A DNA stretch of 64,000 nt, from contig JAGOLH010000007.1 in NCBI GenBank assembly GCA_017994175.1, forward strand, positions 1 through 64,000, written 5' to 3'. The DNA is from Bacteroidales bacterium (GTDB taxonomy: Bacteria; Bacteroidota; Bacteroidia; Bacteroidales; ML635J-15). The position numbers and the translations under genes were made by a program. The stretch's first letter is position 1; every line of letters begins with the position of its first letter. This document shows, piece by piece, positions 45,331 through 53,444 of this stretch. The notes beneath the pieces were generated by a model that worked only from the letters and a program-made list of their open reading frames with translations, had not been told where the DNA came from and made no database searches.

Positions 45331-45889
45331 CATTCTATTGTCGGTTGCAATCATTGCACTATTATTTGCATCTTCCTGTAAAAAGCACTATGCCCCACGT
45401 CCATATGGATATTTCAGAATCGATTTCCCTGAAAAAGACTATAAAACATCTGATACCACCTTTCCGTACTCATTCGAGATGCCGAGTTATAGTTTTATGC
45501 AAGCTGATACAATAAAACTCAACTGGGCTAATCTGGTTTTCCCTCTGAATCATGCCATTATTTATCTTACCTATAAAGAGTTGAACAACGATTTTGAAAC
45601 TCATATGGAAGAATCGCGGGAGTTTGTTTATAAGCATACTGTAAAGGCTGATGCCATCGAAGAGTCGGTTTTTGTGAATGAAGATGAAAAAGTTTATGGA
45701 ATTCTATACGATATCAAAGGCAACGCCGCAAGTTCCGTTCAGTTTTTTGTAACCGACAGCACCCGGCATTTTTTAAGAGGTTCTCTATATTTTGATTGTC
45801 CCCCGAACAAAGATTCGCTGGACCCGGTTATCAGTTTTATCCGCACCGATATTGTTCACATCATGGAAACTTTAAAATGGGCTAAATAA
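45317..45889 (+). CDS. gldD: Gliding motility lipoprotein GldD
   Basis: The product has 190 residues. The lipoprotein signal peptide ends at the lipobox LFASSC, followed by KKHYAPRPYGYFRIDFPEKDY, which is seen as the family start PRPYGYFRIDFPE. GldD is needed for gliding in Flavobacterium and is also found in non-gliding T9SS species. It overlaps the phosphopantetheinyl transferase start by one base. Gliding itself cannot be concluded from this gene alone. Confidence 0.93.
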   Translation: MKTSSILLSVAIIALLFASSCKKHYAPRPYGYFRIDFPEKDYKTSDTTFPYSFEMPSYSFMQADTIKLNWANLVFPLNHAIIYLTYKELNNDFETHMEESREFVYKHTVKADAIEESVFVNEDEKVYGILYDIKGNAASSVQFFVTDSTRHFLRGSLYFDCPPNKDSLDPVISFIRTDIVHIMETLKWAK

Positions 45890-46515
45890 TGCCTGTGATT
45901 ACTGATTTAAACATTTCAGGTACCCGGATTGTATGCTGGCAAATAACCGAATCTGCTGACATACTCACCGGCAGTCTTCCTGAAAACATCCAAAAAGAAG
46001 CAGTAAAATATACCCACATCGGGCGAAGAGAAGAGTTTGCTGCTTCAAGGTTGTGTTTACAGCACGCAGGGTTTAAAGATCCTATTTATAAAGATACATG
46101 GGGGAAACCATTTATAAATAACGCTCATATTGGGATAACCCATACCGACGGATTTGCTGCAGTAATTATAAGTAAAACAATGTGTGTTGCCATTGACGCT
46201 GAACAACCAGATGTGCGTTTACTGCGGACAGCTCCACGATTTTTAAATAATTACGAATCTGAATATTGTGGCAACGATATCGAAAAAATTGCACTCATTT
46301 GGTGCTGCAAGGAGTGTATATACAAGCTCTATGGTCATGGATATTCCGATTTTAAACAAAGCTTGGAAGTTAAAGAAACCGATGACGGAAATTTCGAAGG
46401 AAAAATCCAGGGCAAGGATATTGTTATTCTTCGCAGGTTGAATTTATCTGGTGAAAATATGCCTGTGATTGTATGGTGCAGTCAAGCTCCTGAAAATATA
46501 GCCATCCAAGATTAG
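45889..46515 (+). CDS. 4'-phosphopantetheinyl transferase superfamily protein
   Basis: The product has 208 residues. The motif IGITHTDGFAAVI near 80, the metal-binding CVAIDAEQ near 100 and WCCKECIYKLYG (WxxKE) near 140 identify an Sfp/HetI-type transferase. It loads phosphopantetheine onto acyl carrier proteins. It overlaps gldD by one base. Whether it serves fatty-acid or secondary-metabolite carriers is not visible. Confidence 0.88.
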   Translation: MPVITDLNISGTRIVCWQITESADILTGSLPENIQKEAVKYTHIGRREEFAASRLCLQHAGFKDPIYKDTWGKPFINNAHIGITHTDGFAAVIISKTMCVAIDAEQPDVRLLRTAPRFLNNYESEYCGNDIEKIALIWCCKECIYKLYGHGYSDFKQSLEVKETDDGNFEGKIQGKDIVILRRLNLSGENMPVIVWCSQAPENIAIQD

Positions 46516-46551
46516 GTTGCAAAATATTAAAATTATAATTAATTTGCACAA

Positions 46552-47268
46552 ATGAGTGAGCTAACGGTATATCAGCAAATTATGGAGACGAAAGAGCATG
46601 GCAAACATTTGCTTGCCATGCTGATTGATCCCGATAAATTTTCTGAGCAGAATTTTAGAGAATTTGTAAAAAGTTCGGACTTTTCGGCTGTAGATTTGTT
46701 GTTTGCAGGAGGAAGCTTTTTGAGCACCGGTACAAACTCATGTATTGAAGGTATTAAGAAATATACCGACAAACCGGTAATATTATTTCCCGGGAACGCC
46801 TGCCACATCAGTAAAAACGCCGATGCCATATTACTTTTATCGCTCATATCGGGGCGAAATGCGGAGTTCCTTATTGGAAACCATGTTACAGCCGCACCTT
46901 TTATAAAGAAATCCGGCATCGAAGCTATCAGCACAGGGTATATGCTGATTGGGAATGGCAACGATACATCGGTTGAATATATAAGCAACACACACCCCAT
47001 TCCCGCTGCTAAAACCGACATTGCTGTTGCTACCGCTTTGGCAGGCGAAATGCTTGGCATGAAACTGATCTATCTGGAAGCAGGCAGTGGTGCCCGTAAG
47101 TCGGTACCTGACGAAATGGTCAGAGCTGTAAGCAATGCTTGTAATAGCCCATTGATTGTGGGTGGTGGAATAAATACCCAAGATCAAATGGAACGTAAAT
47201 TTGAAAATGGAGCTACTATTGTTGTAATTGGAAGCGCATTTGAGAAGGGGAAAAGCTTTAAAAGATAG
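46552..47268 (+). CDS. Geranylgeranylglyceryl phosphate synthase family protein (PcrB/GGGPS-like)
   Basis: The product has 238 residues in a TIM-barrel. LLAMLIDPDKF near residue 21, LLFAGGSFLS, LFPGNACHIS, IYLEAGSGA (YLEAGSG near 170) and VGGGINTQDQ are family signatures. It transfers a prenyl chain to sn-glycerol-1-phosphate, the first step of archaeal-type ether lipids; bacterial PcrB uses heptaprenyl chains. Bacteroidota members form a separate group. It ends the forward array, converging on the next gene. Confidence 0.9.
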   Translation: MSELTVYQQIMETKEHGKHLLAMLIDPDKFSEQNFREFVKSSDFSAVDLLFAGGSFLSTGTNSCIEGIKKYTDKPVILFPGNACHISKNADAILLLSLISGRNAEFLIGNHVTAAPFIKKSGIEAISTGYMLIGNGNDTSVEYISNTHPIPAAKTDIAVATALAGEMLGMKLIYLEAGSGARKSVPDEMVRAVSNACNSPLIVGGGINTQDQMERKFENGATIVVIGSAFEKGKSFKR

Positions 47269-47283
47269 ATTTATTAATCTATC
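47264..47283. terminator. Possible bidirectional terminator between two convergent genes
   Basis: GATAGATT (47264-47271) and AATCTATC (47276-47283) form an 8-bp stem with a 4-nt loop that contains the stop codons of both convergent genes. The stem is AT-rich and T-runs are short, so support is moderate. Confidence 0.35.
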
Positions 47284-48302
47284 AGTATCTTTTCGACCGC
47301 CACATTTTCTCCAAAACTAATCTTTGCAAGGTAAACACCTTTTTTCAGGCCTTCGGTACTCAGTGATTCATTCATACCCGACAAAACCATTGCACCCTGT
47401 AAATTAAATAATTGTAACTGGATGGGGCCTCCGTCAACATATTGTATGCAAATGGTCTTACTTACTGCATCGTAAAAAACCATCGGTTTGATTGTTGCAG
47501 GATTTTGTTCCCCTGAAAATATGTAACTCTTCATGCTTGACGCTTTCAGAAAAATAGCAGAGTCATAGCACATGTCTCCAACATCGGCTATAGCCATTAC
47601 AAGGTGGTAGGTATTCCCGGCTATAACATTTATCTGAGCGGTAAGTAAAACGGTTGAGCCATCGAAAACAAAATCAGGGTTATTTAGCGCTTCGTTATCA
47701 ATATAAAACGAAGAATTAACATTGCCGTTAACATTGTTAATGGCTACCGGACTGGTAGTGCCTGGAATAATGGCAATATTTACATTATTGTAGTTTCCGC
47801 CATTTGGATTGGGTCCACAAATAAAAAATCCAAATACATCGTTAAATGAAGAGCCTGCAAACTCCGGGTATTCTTCGGAAGCAAACACATACTGAAATTC
47901 AAGAATATTGCCAATGGGAACCAGATCGAATTCGAAAACTGCCGCATCGTAAGTATCCGACGATATCAGGCAATTGAGTAAATAGTGGCCAGGAGCATCG
48001 TTAATAGTATTGGCAAATGAAGAAACCGGGGCTCCAACGGGCGCAGAACCTTCTGGATTAATCGATCCAGTGCTAAGAACCAGGCCTGATTCCAATCCGG
48101 GCACAATACCCGTGGCATTTGAAAAACTACCAAATGCATTTTCAGCACCCGTATATACAACATTTGTCACAGAAACCCCATCGAAAACAAAATCGGTAGC
48201 TGCCTGAGCAGGGTTGGTTACCGGAACAACATTAATTTGTGCAAACGTAATATTATAAGTTGCACACAAAAACAGAATTGGAATAAGAGGGCTCTTCTTC
48301 AT
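47274..48302 (-). CDS. Choice-of-anchor L domain protein, probable T9SS cargo
   Basis: The product has 342 residues with a signal peptide (ending ITFAQ). The central choice-of-anchor L domain (about 40-250) has LVLSTGSI, FEFDLVPIGNILEFQYVFASEEYPEF and NDVFGFFI, all typical. The C-terminal 70 residues (QLQLFNLQGAMVLSG, LKKGVYLAKIS) look like a short T9SS type A sorting domain. It is therefore likely secreted and held on the surface. The function is unknown. A -7 box lies 23 bp upstream. Confidence 0.82.
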   Translation of the reverse strand: MKKSPLIPILFLCATYNITFAQINVVPVTNPAQAATDFVFDGVSVTNVVYTGAENAFGSFSNATGIVPGLESGLVLSTGSINPEGSAPVGAPVSSFANTINDAPGHYLLNCLISSDTYDAAVFEFDLVPIGNILEFQYVFASEEYPEFAGSSFNDVFGFFICGPNPNGGNYNNVNIAIIPGTTSPVAINNVNGNVNSSFYIDNEALNNPDFVFDGSTVLLTAQINVIAGNTYHLVMAIADVGDMCYDSAIFLKASSMKSYIFSGEQNPATIKPMVFYDAVSKTICIQYVDGGPIQLQLFNLQGAMVLSGMNESLSTEGLKKGVYLAKISFGENVAVEKILID

Positions 48303-48324
48303 TGTCTGAGTTTTTGATTATTCA

Positions 48325-48332
48325 CAAATGTA
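48325..48332 (-). promoter_or_regulatory. Candidate -7 box for the choice-of-anchor L gene
   Basis: The reverse strand reads TACATTTG, matching TAnnTTTG, 23 bp before the ATG. No -33 box at the usual spacing. Confidence 0.4.
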
Positions 48333-48440
48333 CAATCAAAATTGCCAAATTCTGCAGAATAATTAACAAAACTATGATTTGTATTATTTTGAAGTATCGC
48401 CTTCGTTTTAACGATAGTTAGAGGCATTTTTCACCAAAAT

Positions 48441-48469
48441 AAAAAAAGCCGCAAAATATTTGCAGCTTT
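48441..48469 (-). terminator. Intrinsic terminator of the DUF2795 gene
   Basis: AAAGCCGCAAA (48445-48455) pairs with TTTGCAGCTTT (48459-48469), with one G-T pair. Read on the reverse strand the stem is followed by a T-run (complement of 48441-48447), 22 bp after the stop of the DUF2795 gene. Confidence 0.75.
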
Positions 48470-48490
48470 CACTTTTGCAGTTTTTCTGGA

Positions 48491-48712
48491 TTAGTACTCA
48501 TCTTCGTTGAAGAAGAAATCATCTTTACTCGGGTAATCCGGCCAAATGTCCTCAATGCTCTCGTAGATTTCACCTTCATCTTCAATTTCGTTCAGGTTTT
48601 CAATAACTTCGAGAGGGGCTCCGGACCTGATGGCGTAGTCGATTAGCTCATCTTTTGTTGCAGGCCATGGCGCATCTTCTAGTTTCGATGCTAATTCTAA
48701 AGTCCAGTACAT
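48491..48712 (-). CDS. DUF2795 domain-containing small protein
   Basis: The product has 73 residues. MYWTLELASKLEDAPWPATK begins the DUF2795 domain (ELxxxLxxAPWPATKxELIDYAxRxGA), and the tail is very acidic (ED-rich). Small proteins of this kind are common in Bacteroidota near housekeeping genes. The function is unknown. It has a clear terminator (48441-48469). Confidence 0.85.
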   Translation of the reverse strand: MYWTLELASKLEDAPWPATKDELIDYAIRSGAPLEVIENLNEIEDEGEIYESIEDIWPDYPSKDDFFFNEDEY

Positions 48713-48781
48713 TCTAAAAAAATAAATTAATTATTATTATGGTTCAAAAAAAGGTCTGCGAAATAAAGCAAAAAAAATCAT

Positions 48782-49339
48782 TTACAAATCATTCTTCCAA
48801 AAAATTTCATCAACATGTTGTTTAAAACTGAAATATCGCGCCAATACAAAGAGATAATCGGATAGCCTGTTTAAAAATACAAGGATTTCTGCATCAACTT
48901 TGGCGGTACCGGCCAACGCGGTCACTCTACGCTCTGCACGCCGACATACTGCGCGGGCAAGGTGGCAGCTTGCCGAAAGTTGTGAGCCTCCGGGAATAAT
49001 AAAATTTTCAAGCGCAGGAATTGATTCGTTGTATTTATCGATTGATTTTTCGAGAAATTTCGAAAATTCCGGATCCAAAACAGGAATTGCTGGTGCAGAC
49101 TGGGGTACTCGTTTGTAATCAGACGCCAAATGAGCACAAATAGTAAATAAATTTCGCTGAATACAGATCAATTCCTGATTAATTTCTTCATAATTGCACA
49201 CAGCCCGTATTAATCCAAGCCATGAATTTGCTTCATCCACCGTACCATAAGCTTCCACCCTGATATCTGCTTTACTTACTCTGACTCCGCCTATTAAACC
49301 GGTAGTGCCATCATCACCTGTTTTTGTGTATATTTTCAT
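48782..49339 (-). CDS. Cob(I)yrinic acid a,c-diamide adenosyltransferase, PduO type
   Basis: The product has 185 residues. KIYTKTGDDGTTGLIGG is the N-terminal ATP-binding motif. VEAYGTVDEANSWLGLIR and the C-terminal ARAVCRRAERRVTAL and LNRLSDYLFVLAR are the other family signatures. It makes adenosylcobalamin from cob(I)alamin and ATP. No other cobalamin gene is near, so it may act in salvage. Confidence 0.93.
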   Translation of the reverse strand: MKIYTKTGDDGTTGLIGGVRVSKADIRVEAYGTVDEANSWLGLIRAVCNYEEINQELICIQRNLFTICAHLASDYKRVPQSAPAIPVLDPEFSKFLEKSIDKYNESIPALENFIIPGGSQLSASCHLARAVCRRAERRVTALAGTAKVDAEILVFLNRLSDYLFVLARYFSFKQHVDEIFWKNDL

Positions 49340-49461
49340 ACAAATTTCCTTTTTAGGATTTAGATAACCAACACAATAATAAACAAGATTTTCAATACAT
49401 GCACTTTTGATTCGAATAAAAATAATGAAAAAATAAATCGGGTTTCAGGATTAATACACTG

Positions 49462-50157
49462 TCAGTTATTATTAAGAGCATCCGATTCTATAAGCCCGTC
49501 TCGTAGTCTGACAATTCTCTTTGCATGCAGGGCAATATCCTCCTCATGAGTTACCAGCACAATAGTATTGCCCTTGTTGTGAATTTGCTCAATCAGCTCC
49601 ATGATTTCCTCCGATGTTTTTGTATCAAGGTTGCCGGTAGGTTCATCAGCAAGAATAATGGAAGGTTTGTTTACAAGTGCACGGGCCACTGCAACCCGTT
49701 GTCTTTGACCTCCAGACAATTCGTTAGGTTTGTGGTGCATTCGATCCTGCAAACCAACATTCAACAAGACCTCTTCGGCGATTTCCTTTCTTTTCTTTGA
49801 AGGTACTCCGGCATATACCAATGGCAACATTACGTTATCAAGTGCCGAATATCGTGGGAGCAAATTAAAAGTCTGAAAAACAAAGCCAATTTCTTTATTG
49901 CGTATTGTGGCCAGTGAGTTATCTGTCAAATCGCTAACATCGGAACCGTTCAGAATATATGACCCCTTGGTCAGTGTATCAAGACACCCGATAATGTTCA
50001 TCAAAGTAGATTTTCCGGAGCCGGAGGGTCCCATTATTGCAACAAATTCATTTTTTTCAATATATAGCGAAATCGACTTCAGGGCATTGACCACATTAAT
50101 TCCAACAAAGTAATCCTTTGAGGCTTCTTTAAGTTGAATAACAGTATTGTTTGACAT
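49462..50157 (-). CDS. ABC transporter ATP-binding protein (LolD/MacB type)
   Basis: The product has 231 residues. Walker A is [10 protein letters not shown] near residue 42, the Q-loop [11 protein letters not shown], the signature [15 protein letters not shown] near 140, Walker [12 protein letters not shown] and the H-loop VTHEED. This is the LolD/MacB/FtsE-like group (lipoprotein release or efflux). No permease gene is adjacent, so its partner lies elsewhere. Confidence 0.92.
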   Translation of the reverse strand: MSNNTVIQLKEASKDYFVGINVVNALKSISLYIEKNEFVAIMGPSGSGKSTLMNIIGCLDTLTKGSYILNGSDVSDLTDNSLATIRNKEIGFVFQTFNLLPRYSALDNVMLPLVYAGVPSKKRKEIAEEVLLNVGLQDRMHHKPNELSGGQRQRVAVARALVNKPSIILADEPTGNLDTKTSEEIMELIEQIHNKGNTIVLVTHEEDIALHAKRIVRLRDGLIESDALNNN

Positions 50158-50209
50158 AAAATTGAATTGAGACCCGGTAACGAAAATAGTGTATTAAGTT
50201 GAATCTGAA

Positions 50210-50983
50210 TCAGGTTTTAGATAATTTTAACATAAAATATCCACAAGGCAGATCAAATCCATGAATTACATAACCTGTCGTTCCGGTCGAAATAACACAG
50301 GAATCACTATTACGTACAATGTATTTCCAAAATGTGATCATATCTCTCGACCAGGAAATATCATCGAAAACCATAACATACCTTTCACCTACAAGATTCA
50401 AGCGAACATTCTCGTAATAATTTCGCATCCGCACCCCATTGTGGTCACCATCAAAATATATAAAATCGAATTTACGGTTTTCTTCAATCAAGTTTTCGAT
50501 AGCCAATGAGAAATCGCTGTTGAGAAGAGTTACATTCTCCACTGATAATTCAGAAAGTAATTTTATTGCTTCCTTCATGGTGTTACTGCATCCTTCTATC
50601 GAAATCAGTTCCTTATTACTTGGGGTGGTTGCCAGATATGCTGTTGTAACACCAAGAGATGTTCCAAGTTCAAGAATTCGTTCTGACTCTGCCCAAGCAC
50701 CAAGTCTGAATAAAATTTGTGCATCGTCCTGCTCAGTAACGCAGTACTTCGCAATTCGGCGTATACTCCTTTTATTTCCTTTAAAAACCCGTGAACCGGC
50801 ACCCTTGTCTGTAACTTCTATTTCAGTATGGGTTTCCAATAAAATTTTCCTTTGTTTTTCGATTTCAGAAAAAATATAATAGCCATAGGATTTCCCGTAC
50901 ACAAACAAGAGCATCGATTTCAGGCGTTCATCTGCAAAATGGCCGGGTTTTCTTGAGCAGATTATCCACCGTAAATCAATCAT
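50210..50983 (-). CDS. Class I SAM-dependent methyltransferase
   Basis: The product has 257 residues. The SAM-binding motif ILELGTSLGVTTAYLA near residue 108 and the acidic LISIEGC loop follow an N-terminal region of about 100 residues. FDFIYFDGDHNG near 175 resembles O-methyltransferase-3-type enzymes. The substrate is unknown. It is divergent from recG and not clearly linked to the ABC gene 52 bp downstream. Confidence 0.8.
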   Translation of the reverse strand: MIDLRWIICSRKPGHFADERLKSMLLFVYGKSYGYYIFSEIEKQRKILLETHTEIEVTDKGAGSRVFKGNKRSIRRIAKYCVTEQDDAQILFRLGAWAESERILELGTSLGVTTAYLATTPSNKELISIEGCSNTMKEAIKLLSELSVENVTLLNSDFSLAIENLIEENRKFDFIYFDGDHNGVRMRNYYENVRLNLVGERYVMVFDDISWSRDMITFWKYIVRNSDSCVISTGTTGYVIHGFDLPCGYFMLKLSKT

Positions 50984-51086
50984 CAGAAACTCATTTTTAT
51001 ACTATTCATTGGGGTAAATTTAGATAATTATTCATGAAGTTTTGATAATTTTACGCAAATTGAATTCGATATTTTTATATTCCTCT

Positions 51087-53186
51087 ATGGGCCTTGACAG
51101 TAAAATACAATTTCTCAAAGGGGTAGGCCCCAAAACGGCCGAGTTGTTAAAATCGGAAATTGGCATTGAAAGCTTTGAGGATATGTTGTATTATTTTCCA
51201 TATCGCTACATTGACCGTTCGAAGTTTTACAATATCAGCGAGATTGATGAGAATCTGCCATACATTCAAATCACAGGATATTTCAGCAGTTTTGAAAATA
51301 TTGGCGCAAGAGGGAAAACACGAGTAACCGGTGTTTTCAACGACGAAACGGGTAGCATCGAAATCATCTGGTTCAAAGGGACAAAATGGATAACGAGCAC
51401 CTATAAACCCGATAAGAAGTATATTTTATTCGGTAAGCCTGTACGCTATGGCTCAAAAATAAACATGGTACACCCCGAAGTGGAAGACTTAGAGACATGG
51501 TCACGAAAGATAGGTAAAGAGGTCAGTCCGCAGTACAGTACTACCGAAAAAATGAAAAACCATGGACTGAGCAGCAGGGCATTACAAAATATTGAAGACC
51601 GTTTGCTTAAAGAATGTGCAGAGCAGATTTACGAAACACTTCCCGCATATATTATTTCGAAATATCAGCTCATGCCGCTAAAAAGCGCAATTAAAGAAAT
51701 GCATTTTCCCGGAAGTATTGAACAATTAAATAAAGCCCAGTATCGCTTAAAATTTGAAGAACTTCTGTATATTCAACTTCGTATCTTGCGGTTGAAACTG
51801 ATGCGCAAAGTCAGTTCAACAGGAATTGTCTTCAACCGTGATCGCGATTCATTGGTTGCGGAGTGTTTTCGGAACCTGCCTTTCAAACTTACCAATGCTC
51901 AGATAAAAGTTCTGCGCGATATACGACATCATGTTGAGAGTGGAAAACAAATGAATGTGCTTCTTCAGGGAGATGTCGGTAGCGGAAAAACACTGGTAGC
52001 ACTGCTAAGTATGCTTATGGCTGTTGATAACGGATTTCAGGCTTGCCTGATGGTCCCCACAGAAATATTGGCACAACAGCATTATATTTCGTTTTCAAAA
52101 TACTTAGCAAAATTGGACATTGCCGTTGCCCTGCTTACTGGCAGCACTAAAAAAGCAGAGAGAAAAACTATTCATGAAGGTTTAACTAACGGCAGCCTGA
52201 AAATTTTAATCGGAACCCATGCCTTGATTGAAGATACTGTGAATTTTACAAATCTCGGCTATGTTGTCATTGATGAGCAACATCGTTTTGGTGTTGCGCA
52301 ACGCGCTGCTTTATGGGCAAAGTCAGTTAACCCGCCTCATATTCTGGTTATGACAGCCACCCCAATTCCAAGGACATTGGCAATGACACTATACGGTGAT
52401 CTTGACGTTTGCGTAATCGATGAAATGCCCCCAGGCCGAAAGCCAATTATTACCCGCCATGTTACCGACAACAGCCGTCTTAAAGTATTTGGATGGATGG
52501 AGAAGCTTATTGCTTTAGGGAAGCAGATTTATGTTGTGTATCCATTAATTGAAGAATCAGAAAACTTCGATTATAAAACCCTTGAAGAAGGAGTTGAAGG
52601 AATTTCGCGCGCATTCCCTCTTCCCAAATACACTATTTCTGTTGTGCATGGGCGTATGAAATCTAATGACAAAGAGTTTTCGATGAATATGTTTATTACA
52701 GGTAAAGCGAATATTCTAATTGCAACAACAGTTATCGAAGTGGGTGTTGATGTTCCCAATGCAGCAATGATCGTAATAGAAAGCGCTGAACGCTTTGGAT
52801 TATCGCAGTTGCACCAGTTGAGGGGGCGTGTGGGTCGGGGGCAGGATCAATCGTATTGCATTCTGATGACCGAAAATAAAATATCGGAAAATGCTTTAAA
52901 CCGTATCCAGGCTATGGTTGACACAAATGACGGATTTACACTTGCAGAAACCGACATGAGGCTAAGAGGCCCCGGCGACCTTGAAGGAACACGTCAAAGC
53001 GGATTTGATATCAACCTTCGGGTGGCAAATCTAGCCAAAGATGGTCAGATATTACTATATGTTCGCCAAATAGCAGAATCAATTCTCGACAAAGACCCGG
53101 ATCTCGATTCTCCGGAGAATTCGCTATTAAAAAAACAACTCAACAAAATGAAAGACTCTTCTACTGATTGGCGACAAATAAGTTGA
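51087..53186 (+). CDS. recG: ATP-dependent DNA helicase RecG
   Basis: The product has 699 residues from ATG 51087; the frame is open 45 bases further upstream, but GLDSKIQFLKGVGPKTAELL is the normal start. An N-terminal wedge OB domain is followed by Walker A (LLQGDVGSGKTLVAL near 310), the DEQH box (VVIDEQHRFGVAQR), TATPIPRTLAMT and the C-terminal QLRGRVGRG motif. It remodels stalled replication forks. Confidence 0.96.
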   Translation: MGLDSKIQFLKGVGPKTAELLKSEIGIESFEDMLYYFPYRYIDRSKFYNISEIDENLPYIQITGYFSSFENIGARGKTRVTGVFNDETGSIEIIWFKGTKWITSTYKPDKKYILFGKPVRYGSKINMVHPEVEDLETWSRKIGKEVSPQYSTTEKMKNHGLSSRALQNIEDRLLKECAEQIYETLPAYIISKYQLMPLKSAIKEMHFPGSIEQLNKAQYRLKFEELLYIQLRILRLKLMRKVSSTGIVFNRDRDSLVAECFRNLPFKLTNAQIKVLRDIRHHVESGKQMNVLLQGDVGSGKTLVALLSMLMAVDNGFQACLMVPTEILAQQHYISFSKYLAKLDIAVALLTGSTKKAERKTIHEGLTNGSLKILIGTHALIEDTVNFTNLGYVVIDEQHRFGVAQRAALWAKSVNPPHILVMTATPIPRTLAMTLYGDLDVCVIDEMPPGRKPIITRHVTDNSRLKVFGWMEKLIALGKQIYVVYPLIEESENFDYKTLEEGVEGISRAFPLPKYTISVVHGRMKSNDKEFSMNMFITGKANILIATTVIEVGVDVPNAAMIVIESAERFGLSQLHQLRGRVGRGQDQSYCILMTENKISENALNRIQAMVDTNDGFTLAETDMRLRGPGDLEGTRQSGFDINLRVANLAKDGQILLYVRQIAESILDKDPDLDSPENSLLKKQLNKMKDSSTDWRQIS

Positions 53187-53301
53187 CAATACTGATATAC
53201 TTTACGTAAATATTTTATATAATTTACCATATTCATTTGCTTTGTGTAAATGTACCCATGCTATGAGACTACCGATGGTAATCATCCAAATATAACAAGT
53301 A

Positions 53302-53332
53302 TTGACTTATACAAATTTATTTCATATATTTG
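53302..53332 (+). promoter_or_regulatory. Promoter of the 1521-residue T9SS protein gene
   Basis: TTG (53302-53304), a 20-bp spacer and TATATTTG (53325-53332) fit the Bacteroidota consensus. Transcription near 53340 would give a leader of about 105 nt before the ATG at 53445, longer than usual here. No riboswitch-like fold was recognised in it. Confidence 0.7.
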
Positions 53333-53444
53333 TATATACTAACCTTGTTCAACCAGGGAAACCATATCTGTTTTGTTATTAGGATATTTCCCATTGTGCA
53401 ACTTGGTTTGTATTATATTCTACGGTCAACCAAAAAACTAAAAT

